Shown here one piece after another: positions 1 through 6,458 of a DNA stretch of 10,264 nt. Source of the stretch: an uncultured Caulobacteraceae bacterium (GTDB lineage Bacteria; Pseudomonadota; Alphaproteobacteria; Caulobacterales; Caulobacteraceae); NCBI GenBank assembly GCA_903884915.1, contig CAISGS010000256.1:1-10264 (forward strand), read 5' to 3'. Position 1 is the stretch's first letter. Each line of letters starts with the position of its first letter. Under the pieces are notes generated by a model. That model was given only the letters and a program-made list of their open reading frames with translations. It was not told where the DNA came from and did no database searches. The position numbers were made by a program, and so were the translations under genes.

Positions 1-106
1 GGAGCTCTGTCTGGCCAAGGGCAAGAAGCTGCACGACAAGCGCGCCACAGAAGCTGACCGCGACTGGAAGCGCGAGCAGGGCCGGATCATGCGCGATCGG
101 GGTTAG
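1..106 (+). CDS. smpB: SsrA-binding protein SmpB, C-terminal fragment
   Basis: This is the 3' end of a gene entering from the left edge; the frame starts at base 2 and ends with TAG at 104-106, leaving 34 residues. The visible tail reads [11 protein letters not shown], then RDWKRE and a basic end. This matches the conserved C-terminus of SmpB: the G-K-K-x-x-D-K-R motif followed by the basic tail that is unstructured in solution and enters the decoding site. SmpB binds tmRNA and delivers it to stalled ribosomes for trans-translation in the cytoplasm. The N-terminal OB-fold body lies outside the window. The stop overlaps the stop of the convergent glycosylase gene by 4 nt, and no terminator hairpin lies between them. 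The family call rests on the tail alone but is quite specific. Confidence 0.88.
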   Translation, partial: ELCLAKGKKLHDKRATEADRDWKREQGRIMRDRG

Positions 107-744
107 GCCTCTAGATAGCGCTGTACGCTTAGGAATATCTCTTCAAACATCTGCGGCGTCAGGCGGCCTGTGTTCGTGTTCAGGCGTGAGCAATGGTACG
201 AATTGAACAGACGGTAGGGTCCTGCATCGGCGATCACGCCATGCCCCGGATCGACTGCATTGGCTTTTAAATTCAAGGCCTTCAGAACGTTTCTTCGCGC
301 AACATCTCCGAGTGTCACGACAGCGCGAAGCTGTGGCAAGGCCTGCATCCGTGCGGTTAAGAACGGGCGGCAGGCGATCTCTTCCTCCGGCAGGGGCTTG
401 TTCCCGGGCGGGGCGCAACGCACGGCATTGGTCACCATACAGTCGGTGAGGACCAGACTATCGTCCGGCCGCTCTTCATAGGTGCCCGTCGCAAAGCCTG
501 TTTTGAGGAGGGTGTCGTACAGCAATCGGCCTGCCGCATCGCCGGTAAAGGGCCGTCCTGTGCGGTTGGCCCCTGTGCGACCGGGCGCCAGTCCAACGAT
601 CAAAAGGCGCGCGTTGACGTCGCCAAAGGATGGGGCTGGACCATTGAACCAATCGGGATTGGCTGCCCCATTGGCCGCGCGATAGTCGACCAGACGCGGA
701 CATAGGGGACATGTCCGCGCCGGTTCGGCCCTATTCGGGTCCAT
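103..744 (-). CDS. Uracil-DNA glycosylase, family 5-like (UDGb), 4Fe-4S
   Basis: A 213-residue protein of the iron-sulfur uracil-DNA glycosylase group, which removes uracil and some deaminated bases from DNA to start base excision repair. Visible motifs: a CPLC pair (C12, C15) near the N-terminus, with C110 (in TNAVRC) and C125, giving four Cys for a 4Fe-4S cluster. Motif A is GLAPG at 51-55, followed by [11 protein letters not shown] (59-69). GLAP without an acidic residue points to family 5 rather than family 4, which has GEAPG. The C-terminal motif is H184-C-S-R-L-N followed by TNTGRLT, where HPS is common in the family. I chose the ATG at 744 because the conserved CPLC region follows shortly after. 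The frame stays open to an ATG at 834, but that extension lies wholly inside the NYN gene and looks unrelated to the family. The start sits 4 nt after the NYN stop with no clear Shine-Dalgarno, so translational coupling is likely. Confidence 0.87.
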   Translation of the reverse strand: MDPNRAEPARTCPLCPRLVDYRAANGAANPDWFNGPAPSFGDVNARLLIVGLAPGRTGANRTGRPFTGDAAGRLLYDTLLKTGFATGTYEERPDDSLVLTDCMVTNAVRCAPPGNKPLPEEEIACRPFLTARMQALPQLRAVVTLGDVARRNVLKALNLKANAVDPGHGVIADAGPYRLFNSYHCSRLNTNTGRLTPQMFEEIFLSVQRYLEA

Positions 745-748
745 CGAT

Positions 749-1348
749 CTAGAGTTCGTCTTCGGCTTCACGCTCGGCCAAGGACACGTCGCCTTGCAGG
801 AAGCGGGGCAGGGGTGACTGGCGGGGGCGACCAATGATGTTGGACAGGTCCGCCAGGTCTACGAAGGAGTCAGCCTGACGACGCAGATCGTCTGAGGCCA
901 TTGGGGGCTGTGACTTGACGGTGGAAACCACCGTGACCCGGACGCCCTTTTGCTGAACCGACTCGATCAGGCGGCGGAAGTCGCCATCGCCAGAGAACAG
1001 GACCAGATGGTCGGCGCGGGCGGCCATTTCCATCATGTCGACGGCAATTTCGATGTCCATATCGCCGCGGAACCGCTTGCGGCCATTGGCGTCGGTAAAT
1101 TCGCGCGCCGTCTTGGTGACCACGGCAAAGCCATTATAGTCCAGCCAATCGACGAGGGGGCGAATGGGCGAATAGTCCTGATCTTCGACCAGCGCGGTGT
1201 AGTAATAGGCCCGAATGAGCACGCCACGCTTGCGGAACTCGTCCAAAAGCTTCTTGTAGTCGATATCGAAGTTCAAACCCTTGGCGGCGGAGTAAAGGTT
1301 GGCTCCGTCGATAAAGAGGGCGATCTTGTCGGTCGGATAAAAGGTCAT
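749..1348 (-). CDS. NYN domain (LabA/DUF88) putative nuclease
   Basis: A 199-residue protein with one NYN domain, a PIN-like fold. Members of this superfamily are often metal-dependent ribonucleases, but the bacterial LabA/DUF88 group is mostly uncharacterised. The domain begins at once: strand 1 ends in LFIDGANLY (residues 11-19) with D14 and N17, followed by a Lys-rich helix. An FRGDMDIEIAVD segment carries D98 and D104, and LFSGDGDF (117-124) carries D121 and D123. These acidic residues match the metal-binding pocket of the superfamily. The C-terminus is polar and acidic (EREAEDEL). The ATG at 1348 is chosen because the conserved first strand starts here and an AGGA lies about 10 nt upstream. 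The open frame runs up to 1675, but that stretch is antisense to folK and lacks family similarity. It is first in a two-gene unit with the uracil-DNA glycosylase and divergent from folK. The substrate cannot be told from the sequence. Confidence 0.85.
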   Translation of the reverse strand: MTFYPTDKIALFIDGANLYSAAKGLNFDIDYKKLLDEFRKRGVLIRAYYYTALVEDQDYSPIRPLVDWLDYNGFAVVTKTAREFTDANGRKRFRGDMDIEIAVDMMEMAARADHLVLFSGDGDFRRLIESVQQKGVRVTVVSTVKSQPPMASDDLRRQADSFVDLADLSNIIGRPRQSPLPRFLQGDVSLAEREAEDEL

Positions 1349-1379
1349 GTTCAAAATCCTGAGGCGATAAAATTTAGCT
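1349..1379. promoter_or_regulatory. Divergent NYN/folK start region with a -10-like element
   Basis: Only 31 bp separate the divergent NYN and folK start codons, and the stretch is distinctly AT-rich. On the plus strand TAAAAT (1368-1373) matches the sigma-70 -10 consensus at five of six positions. It lies 6 nt before the A of the folK ATG at 1380, the spacing expected if transcription starts at the start codon. No convincing -35 hexamer is placed upstream of it. The only purine run on that strand, GAGG at 1361-1364, is 15 nt from the ATG, too far for a normal ribosome site. For NYN on the minus strand AGGA is in a usable place, but its promoter must lie inside folK and I cannot place it with confidence. 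Confidence 0.35.
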
Positions 1380-1880
1380 ATGTGTATGATTACGATAGCA
1401 TATGTAGGTCTAGGAACTAATGTGGGACGACTGGCTGACTCGTCAAGAGAGCTGCCAGCACTGATCTCAAAATCTTTTTCCGACCGGAATTTGAAAATTA
1501 CGGCCCAGTCTGATCTCTGGCGCTCAATGGCTTGGCCCGATCCGTCCCAGCCGGAATATCTCAATGCCGTGTTCGCGATAGAGACGCAACTGTCCGCGAC
1601 CGAGCTCATGCGCACGCTGTTAGAGATCGAACAGAGCTTTGGCCGGGAAAGATCGGTTCCCAATGCGCCTCGCACGCTCGATCTCGATCTGATCGCCTAT
1701 GGGGACGAGGTGATAGACGAGCCCGACCTGATCGTTCCCCATCCGAGGGCGGCGGATCGCCGGTTCGTCATGGGGCCATTGTCTCAGCTGGTGCCCAACT
1801 GGGTCCATCCGGTTTTAGGCAAGACCGCTCTTGCGCTTTTTGAAGCCGCGACGGTGGGCCTAGATGCCCATCCTATTTGA
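1380..1880 (+). CDS. folK: 2-amino-4-hydroxy-6-hydroxymethyldihydropteridine pyrophosphokinase (HPPK)
   Basis: A 166-residue cytoplasmic enzyme that transfers pyrophosphate from ATP to 6-hydroxymethyl-dihydropterin, the step before dihydropteroate synthase in folate synthesis. The N-terminal strand and glycine turn are VGLGTN (residues 9-14). The HPPK signature is NAPRTLDLDLI (95-105), with D101 and D103 as the two Mg-binding aspartates. PHPRAADRRFV (120-130) is the usual His-Pro-Arg segment, followed by M-G-P-L. Length fits the stand-alone enzyme. The position before N-A-P-R is Pro where many HPPKs have a basic residue. The start is taken as the ATG at 1380; a second ATG two codons later (1386) is nearly as good, since the family core starts just after. 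The first 40-45 codons use many A/T-ending codons (ATA, GTA, CTA, GGA), unlike the rest of the gene. No good Shine-Dalgarno is seen. Confidence 0.93.
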   Translation: MCMITIAYVGLGTNVGRLADSSRELPALISKSFSDRNLKITAQSDLWRSMAWPDPSQPEYLNAVFAIETQLSATELMRTLLEIEQSFGRERSVPNAPRTLDLDLIAYGDEVIDEPDLIVPHPRAADRRFVMGPLSQLVPNWVHPVLGKTALALFEAATVGLDAHPI

Positions 1881-1899
1881 CGCAGGGCGTGTTCTGCGT
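1880..1899 (+). terminator. Weak hairpin after folK
   Basis: A perfect 6-bp inverted repeat (ACGCAG / CTGCGT) with an 8-nt loop starts at the last base of the folK stop codon. No run of T follows, so it is not a good intrinsic terminator. It may be an attenuating structure, a 3' end protector, or chance. Confidence 0.25.
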
Positions 1900-1927
1900 T
1901 GCAACATGAGCCAACAAGCTGTAGTTT
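1899..1927 (+). promoter_or_regulatory. Candidate sigma-70 type promoter for rpoZ-spoT
   Basis: In the 77-bp gap between folK and rpoZ, TTGCAA (1899-1904) and TAGTTT (1922-1927) sit 17 bp apart. They match the -35 and -10 consensus at four and three positions. Transcription would begin near 1934 and give a leader of about 24 nt with GAGGA (1949-1953) 4 nt before the rpoZ ATG. The hexamers are only moderate, so the call rests mainly on spacing and on the size of the gap. Confidence 0.35.
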
Positions 1928-1957
1928 AACCAGTTCTAGTTCTGTTCCGAGGATTTC

Positions 1958-2317
1958 ATGGCCCGCGTCACTGTTGAAGACTGCGTCGAAAAGGTTCCCA
2001 ACCGTTTCAGCCTCGTGCTGTTGGCGGCCCATCGTGCCCGTGCCGTTTCGGCCGGCGCTCCGATCTTGGTCGACCGCGACAATGATAAGAACCCCGTCGT
2101 TGCCCTTCGCGAGATTGCGGATGATGTGATCGACGCCGATGGTCTTCGTGAAACCCTGATCACGACCCTGCAGCGGGTTGATGAGCGTTCGGAAGCTGAG
2201 GAAGAGGCCGAAACCCTCGCCCTGCTGGCCGATCCTCAGCATATGCACATGAGCGAGCAGGAACTGGTTCGCGCTCTGCAGTCCGACCGTGATGGCGGCC
2301 AGGAGGAGCGGTACTGA
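1958..2317 (+). CDS. rpoZ: DNA-directed RNA polymerase subunit omega
   Basis: A 119-residue omega subunit. It folds around the C-terminus of beta-prime, helps assemble RNA polymerase, and in proteobacteria contributes to ppGpp binding site 1. The N-terminus [12 protein letters not shown] is the classic form. The M-A-R start that contacts ppGpp in the E. coli enzyme is intact here. [14 protein letters not shown] (15-28) and [13 protein letters not shown] (44-56) are the conserved core helices. The tail after residue 75 is long and acidic ([10 protein letters not shown]), making the protein longer than the 91-residue E. coli form; longer tails are usual in alphaproteobacteria. The ATG at 1958 is supported by GAGGA 4 nt upstream and by the exact family N-terminus. 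It lies directly upstream of the ppGpp synthetase/hydrolase gene, the same pairing as rpoZ-spoT in E. coli. Confidence 0.96.
   Translation: MARVTVEDCVEKVPNRFSLVLLAAHRARAVSAGAPILVDRDNDKNPVVALREIADDVIDADGLRETLITTLQRVDERSEAEEEAETLALLADPQHMHMSEQELVRALQSDRDGGQEERY
2301..2306 (+). promoter_or_regulatory. Strong Shine-Dalgarno AGGAGG inside the rpoZ end
   Basis: A perfect AGGAGG lies within the last codons of rpoZ (Gln-Glu-Glu). The only start-like codon 7 nt downstream is CTG (2314-2316), which overlaps the rpoZ TGA (2315-2317) and is in frame with spoT; no stop lies between it and the spoT body. It may serve spoT through a non-AUG start or re-initiation, or may be a by-product of the Glu codons. 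Confidence 0.35.
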
Positions 2318-2376
2318 GCCCAATCGGCACAGATACGCTTTCTGCTGAGGCGGCTTCGGTCGCTGGATCGTCAGGC

Positions 2377-4605
2377 TTGCCTGAAACCCATTTAGAACAT
2401 TCCACTTCGGCCGTGCCTCTCAAGGCGCGGCCGAAAGTGCTTAGGCAATATGAGTTGATTGATCGGGTCAAAAGCTATGACCCGACCGCCGATGAGGCCC
2501 TGCTGAATCGCGCCTATGTCTATGCCATGCGCATGCACGGTTCACAGACGCGGGCCTCAGGCGATCCCTATTTCGCCCATCCCATCGAGGTGGCGGGAAT
2601 TCTGACCGACTACCGGATGGATACGGCCACCATCGTCACGGCCATGCTGCATGATGTGATCGAGGATACCCAGGCCACACGCGAAGATATCGCCACCCTG
2701 TTCGGTGAAGAGATCGCGGAGCTGGGTGAGGGGGTGACAAAGCTGTCACGCTTGGAGCTGGATTCAGAGCAAACCCGTCAGGCCGAAAACCTGCGCAAGT
2801 TCATCTTGGCCATTTCCAAGGATGTGCGGGTCCTGATGGTCAAGCTGGCCGACCGTCTGCACAATATGCGCACCCTCGGCTATATCGCCAAGCCTGAGAA
2901 GCGTGAGCGGATCGCGCGTGAGACCCTCGATATCTACGCCCCCTTGGCCCGCTCCATCGGCTGTCACAGGTTCTGTACCGAACTGGAAGAGCTGGCGTTC
3001 GAGCATCTCAATGCCGTGGCCCGCGACGCCATCGTCATGCGTCTGGAAACCTTGCGCCAGACCCAAGGTCCAGCGGTGGCGGTGGTCAGCAAAGAAATAG
3101 CTGAGCAACTTAAAAATGCTCGAATTCCCGCCCGTGTCTTTGGCCGCGAAAAGAACCCGTTCTCGATCTGGCGCAAGCTTCAGCGCAAATCGATTGGCTT
3201 TTCCCAACTGTCCGACATCTATGCCTTCCGGGTCATTGTTGATGATGAGGATGATTGTTACCGGGCGCTTGGCATCATCCACCGGGCCTGGGCGTCGGTT
3301 CCCGAGCGGTTCAAGGACTATATCTCGACACCCAAGCGCAACAACTATCGCTCGCTGCACACCACGGTGGTGGGGCCAAAGGGCATGCGCATCGAGATGC
3401 AGATCCGCACAGAATCAATGGACCGGATCGCCGAAGAGGGCGTCGCGGCCCATTGGCGCTATAAGGACACGTCCTACGGCTTTGATGCTGAGGCCGCAGA
3501 GGCCGATGGCGGGCGCGATCCCTTGCTCAATCTGCGCAATCTGGTCCAGCTGCTGGAACATGGCGGCGATGTGGATGACCTGGTCGAACATGCCAAGTTG
3601 GAAATGTTCCTCGATCAGGTCTTCGTCTTTACGCCCAAGGGCCGGTTGATCAGCCTACCACGCGGGGCCATGCCGCTCGACTTTGCCTATGGGGTCCATA
3701 CGGATGTGGGCGACACCACCTTGGGCGTGAAGATCAATGGCGAACTTCGCCCGCTTCGCACCGCCTTGGCCAATGGTGACGTGGTTGAGGTCATTCGCGG
3801 GCCTAAGCCAGTTGTGCCGGTCGATTGGCGTTCCCTGACAGTGACGGGCCGGGCCCGGTCTGCCATTCGCCGCCATATTCGCCTGACCGAGAAGGACGAG
3901 TTCCTGCGTCTTGGCCGAGCCTCAATAGATCAGACCTTTGAGCGGGCAGGGCGCTCGCGCGCTGACGTGACCCTGCGCGAGGCGCTGGATCGGTTCACGA
4001 TGGCCACGCCTGACGAGCTGTTTGAAGCGGTAGGGCGCGGACGAATTACCGCAAGCCAAGTGCTCGATGCCGTCTTCCCCGGCCTGAAAGATGTTGAACG
4101 CGAGGCCGCGACGGCCCGCCGTCCGATTGAAAGCGGCAAGGGGGCTCGGCTCTATGTGCGCGGCGGCGGTGTCCATGCGGGTACAGAGCTAACCTTCGCC
4201 TCCTGCTGCAGCCCGGTTCCGGGTGATCGGATTGTCGGCATTGTCGATCCCGAGACAGAGGTCTTGACGGTCCACACCATCGACTGTGCGCGCCTCGCCG
4301 CGTTCGAGGACAAGGAAGACCTTTGGCGCGACCTTCAGTGGACGCCAGAGGCTGAACGCAACACTATCTCTCATGCGCGTCTTCGGGCGACGATCAAGAA
4401 TGCACCGGGCGTGCTGGGCAAGGCTTGCACCATCATTGGTGAGGCCGGTGGCAACATCATGAACCTGCGCATGCATCACCGTCAGTCCGGCTATTTCGAC
4501 GTCGATTTCGACCTAGATGTCCGCGATGCGCGTCACCTGACCCATGTCGCGGCGGGACTAAGGGCCTGTCCTGAGGTTGATGTCGTCGACCGGGCACAGG
4601 ATTGA
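2377..4605 (+). CDS. spoT: Bifunctional (p)ppGpp synthetase/hydrolase, Rel/SpoT type
   Basis: A full-length stringent-response enzyme of 742 residues from the TTG at 2377. It makes (p)ppGpp from ATP and GTP/GDP and hydrolyses it. Domains in order: an HD hydrolase with H54, H68 and the HDxxED box H92-D93...E96-D97, plus LADRLHNMRT (157-166); a synthetase with DIYAFRVIV (280-288), PKRNNYRSLHT (319-329) and E340-M-Q-I-R-T; a TGS domain at about 414-473 (VFVFTPKG to VVEVI); a Cys-containing region with C610-C611 and HTIDC (633-637); and a C-terminal ACT domain at about 664-738. Both active sites look complete, so it can be the only long Rel protein of the cell. The start is uncertain. TTG 2377 has only a weak ribosome site. 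GTG 2437 gives the M-L-R-Q-Y-E-L opening typical of the family. GTG 2413 is also possible, and a CTG at 2314 has the best Shine-Dalgarno. Third-base GC is low before about 2413. Confidence 0.95.
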   Translation: MPETHLEHSTSAVPLKARPKVLRQYELIDRVKSYDPTADEALLNRAYVYAMRMHGSQTRASGDPYFAHPIEVAGILTDYRMDTATIVTAMLHDVIEDTQATREDIATLFGEEIAELGEGVTKLSRLELDSEQTRQAENLRKFILAISKDVRVLMVKLADRLHNMRTLGYIAKPEKRERIARETLDIYAPLARSIGCHRFCTELEELAFEHLNAVARDAIVMRLETLRQTQGPAVAVVSKEIAEQLKNARIPARVFGREKNPFSIWRKLQRKSIGFSQLSDIYAFRVIVDDEDDCYRALGIIHRAWASVPERFKDYISTPKRNNYRSLHTTVVGPKGMRIEMQIRTESMDRIAEEGVAAHWRYKDTSYGFDAEAAEADGGRDPLLNLRNLVQLLEHGGDVDDLVEHAKLEMFLDQVFVFTPKGRLISLPRGAMPLDFAYGVHTDVGDTTLGVKINGELRPLRTALANGDVVEVIRGPKPVVPVDWRSLTVTGRARSAIRRHIRLTEKDEFLRLGRASIDQTFERAGRSRADVTLREALDRFTMATPDELFEAVGRGRITASQVLDAVFPGLKDVEREAATARRPIESGKGARLYVRGGGVHAGTELTFASCCSPVPGDRIVGIVDPETEVLTVHTIDCARLAAFEDKEDLWRDLQWTPEAERNTISHARLRATIKNAPGVLGKACTIIGEAGGNIMNLRMHHRQSGYFDVDFDLDVRDARHLTHVAAGLRACPEVDVVDRAQD

Positions 4606-4684
4606 TCCTTCTGCGCGGTGCAGGGCTTGCGTCTGCCGATGAATCCAGCGCAAAAACGGCCCATCCTTTCTGTGAGAAAAAGCC

Positions 4685-5269
4685 ATGACAACTGAAGACG
4701 TACTGGAAGAGTTCCGCGCCGCGGGTGCGCTGAAAGAGGGCCATTTCGTGCTCTCCTCTGGCCTGCATAGCCCGGTCTTTCTGCAGAAAAACCTCGTCTT
4801 CATGGATGCTTCGCGGACCGAGCGCCTGTGTAAGGCCCTCGCGGCCAAGATCGTGGCGGCGGTCGGACCGGTCGATGTGGCCATCTCACCAGCCGTTGGT
4901 GGGATCATTCCCGGTTATGAGACCGCCCGTCACCTCGGCGTGCCGTCCATGTATGTTGAGCGTGAAGGCGGGGCCTTCAAACTGCGCCGGGGCTTTAGCG
5001 TCGAGCCGGGCCAGAAGGTAGTCATGGTCGAGGATATTGTCACGACCGGCCTGTCCTCTCGCGAATGTATCGCGGCCATTCAAGAGGCAGGCGGCGAGGT
5101 CGTCGCGGCAGCCTGTATCGTCGATCGTTCCGGTGGCCGGGCGGATGTCGGTGTGCCGTTGATCGCTTTGGCGACCTTGGATGTTCCGGCCTATCCCGCC
5201 GACGCCCTGCCGCCAGAGCTGGCCGCTATCCCGACTACCGATCCGGGCAGTCGCAGGCTTTCCAAGTGA
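4685..5269 (+). CDS. pyrE: Orotate phosphoribosyltransferase
   Basis: A 194-residue cytoplasmic enzyme that joins orotate and PRPP to give OMP in de novo pyrimidine synthesis. The type I phosphoribosyltransferase PRPP loop is [11 protein letters not shown] (112-122), with the acidic pair E116-D117 and T120-T121-G122. [12 protein letters not shown] (23-34) is the N-terminal hood region of OPRTases. [12 protein letters not shown] (93-104) is the flexible catalytic loop, here with Lys99, Arg101 and Arg102. [11 protein letters not shown] (68-78) is the strand-loop preceding it. The length is usual for the short bacterial form. The start ATG follows a 79-bp gap after spoT and has only a weak purine stretch (GAGAAAAAG) upstream; no clear promoter is visible in that gap. 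The stop TGA overlaps the GTG start of pdxJ, so the two are likely translationally coupled. Confidence 0.95.
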   Translation: MTTEDVLEEFRAAGALKEGHFVLSSGLHSPVFLQKNLVFMDASRTERLCKALAAKIVAAVGPVDVAISPAVGGIIPGYETARHLGVPSMYVEREGGAFKLRRGFSVEPGQKVVMVEDIVTTGLSSRECIAAIQEAGGEVVAAACIVDRSGGRADVGVPLIALATLDVPAYPADALPPELAAIPTTDPGSRRLSK

Positions 5270-6024
5270 GCCTGCCTCTGCGTCTAGGGGTCAATATTGA
5301 CCATGTGGCCACGGTGCGAAATGCGCGCGGCGGCCTCAACCCCGATCCCCTGCGCGCTGCAAGGCTAGCCATAGACTGCGGCGCGGACGGTATCACAGCC
5401 CATCTGCGCGAAGATCGTCGGCACATTTCGGATGCTGATATTGAGGCCCTGTCGGCCCTTTGTCGCGACCTAGGCCGCCCGCTGAACTTCGAGATGGCGG
5501 TTACGGACGAGATGCGCGACATCGCCTTGCGCTACATCCCCCATGCCGCCTGCCTCGTGCCCGAAAAGCGCGAAGAGCGGACGACCGAGGGCGGGCTCGA
5601 CGTGGTCAAGGGCCACAATAGCATCGCGCCCGTGGTCAAGGTCTTGCGAGAGGCGGGCATTCGCGTGTCTCTCTTCATCGAGGCCAACCCCGACCAGATC
5701 GCCACGGCCGCCTCGATGGGCGCTCAGGTGGTCGAACTTCACACCGGCGCCTTTTGCGATGCGCTGCGCGAGGGCCACACCGATCAGGCCGAAGTCCTGT
5801 TGCAAACCCTGCGCGACGGTGCCGCCATGGCCGCTGATCTAGGGCTAGAGGTCCATGCGGGCCACGGCATCGACTATGAGACCGTCACCGCCATTGCCTC
5901 GATCCCACAGGTAGTCGAGTTGAACATCGGCCATTTCCTGATCGGTGAAGCGATCTTTGTCGGACTGGATCAGGCCATGGCCAAGATACGCAGCCTGATG
6001 CAGGCGGCAAGGGCGATCTCGTGA
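5266..6024 (+). CDS. pdxJ: Pyridoxine 5'-phosphate synthase
   Basis: A 252-residue TIM-barrel enzyme that condenses 1-deoxy-D-xylulose 5-phosphate with 3-amino-2-oxopropyl phosphate to form pyridoxine 5'-phosphate, the last ring-forming step of DXP-dependent vitamin B6 synthesis. The N-terminus [16 protein letters not shown] (7-22) is the PdxJ hallmark. HLREDRRH (46-53) carries His46, FEMAVTDEM (75-83) carries Glu76, and [10 protein letters not shown] (196-205) carries His200. These three match the catalytic His45, Glu72 and His193 of the E. coli enzyme. [12 protein letters not shown] (218-229) is the C-terminal phosphate-binding stretch. The start is the GTG at 5266, whose TGA-sharing overlap with pyrE (GTGA) fits coupling. 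The open frame extends upstream through pyrE, but that part is antigenic to nothing known and is only a shadow of pyrE. The stop overlaps the acpS start in the same way. Confidence 0.95.
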   Translation: MSLPLRLGVNIDHVATVRNARGGLNPDPLRAARLAIDCGADGITAHLREDRRHISDADIEALSALCRDLGRPLNFEMAVTDEMRDIALRYIPHAACLVPEKREERTTEGGLDVVKGHNSIAPVVKVLREAGIRVSLFIEANPDQIATAASMGAQVVELHTGAFCDALREGHTDQAEVLLQTLRDGAAMAADLGLEVHAGHGIDYETVTAIASIPQVVELNIGHFLIGEAIFVGLDQAMAKIRSLMQAARAIS

Positions 6025-6458
6025 TTATCGGGCTAGGCTCTGACCTGTGCGACATTCGCCGCATTCAGGGCTCACTCGACCGGTTTGGCGATCGCTTTAC
6101 CCATCGGATCTTCACGGAGACCGAGCGCGCGCGCTCTGAACGCAAGCCCGACCGCGCCGCCAGCTATGCCAAGCGTTTCGCCGCCAAGGAGGCCTGTTCC
6201 AAGGCGTTGGGAACCGGCTTTCGCCAAGGGGTCTTTTGGCGCGATATGGGCGTTGCCAATCTGCGCAGCGGCCAACCGACCCTGATCCTCACAGGGGGAG
6301 CGGCAGCCCGTCTGGCCAAGATGCTGCCGCCTGGCATGACCGGCCATGTGCACCTGACCATGACCGACGATCACCCCTACGCCCAAGCCTTTGTTATTAT
6401 TGAAGCCTTGCCCGATGACAGCAATTTAACGAGATTGAATCCTGTTGCTGGTATATAG
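6021..6458 (+). CDS. acpS: Holo-[acyl-carrier-protein] synthase
   Basis: A 145-residue AcpS-type phosphopantetheinyl transferase. It moves 4'-phosphopantetheine from CoA to a serine of apo-ACP, activating fatty-acid synthesis; the family works as a homotrimer. [14 protein letters not shown] (2-15) contains the Mg-binding Asp8, and [15 protein letters not shown] (52-66) contains Glu57 and Lys61 of the PPTase motif. Both equivalents are known in E. coli AcpS (D9, E58). [21 protein letters not shown] is the expected C-terminal strand pair. A tail of about 17 residues follows, which makes the protein a little longer than the 126-residue E. coli enzyme. The GTG at 6021 overlaps the pdxJ TGA by four bases and has AAGGG (6009-6013) 7 nt upstream. 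The last 45 bases are AT-rich and may double as promoter DNA for lepB. The pdxJ-acpS pairing is widespread in proteobacteria. Confidence 0.94.
   Translation: MIIGLGSDLCDIRRIQGSLDRFGDRFTHRIFTETERARSERKPDRAASYAKRFAAKEACSKALGTGFRQGVFWRDMGVANLRSGQPTLILTGGAAARLAKMLPPGMTGHVHLTMTDDHPYAQAFVIIEALPDDSNLTRLNPVAGI

Noticed and set aside
950..1420. Plus-strand open frame of 156 codons opposite the NYN gene
   Set aside because: It is the antisense shadow of a clear NYN gene and runs on into the folK start; no recognisable domain.
749..1675. NYN reading frame extended upstream to an ATG at 1675
   Set aside because: The extra 109 residues are antisense to folK and show no family character; the NYN first strand starts right after the ATG at 1348.
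1926..1940. TTAACC as a possible CtrA half-site before rpoZ
   Set aside because: There is no second TTAA at the 7-bp spacing needed for the full CtrA motif, and a lone half-site is expected by chance. The TTAAC at 6426-6430 fails for the same reason.
1784..2323. Minus-strand open frame of 179 codons across rpoZ
   Set aside because: It lies opposite rpoZ and the end of folK, has no recognisable domain, and rpoZ is certain.
2764..3360. Minus-strand open frame of 198 codons inside spoT
   Set aside because: It is an open antisense frame caused by GC-rich codon bias; the spoT frame carries all expected motifs.
4606..4684. Intrinsic terminator or promoter between spoT and pyrE
   Set aside because: Only 4-5 bp stems (such as CTGC/GCAG and TTGCG/CGCAA) and no clear -35/-10 pair are seen in this 79-bp gap.
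5065..5265. N-terminal extension of pdxJ into pyrE
   Set aside because: The Arg/Gly-rich peptide is a shadow of pyrE; the family N-terminus begins at the GTG at 5266.
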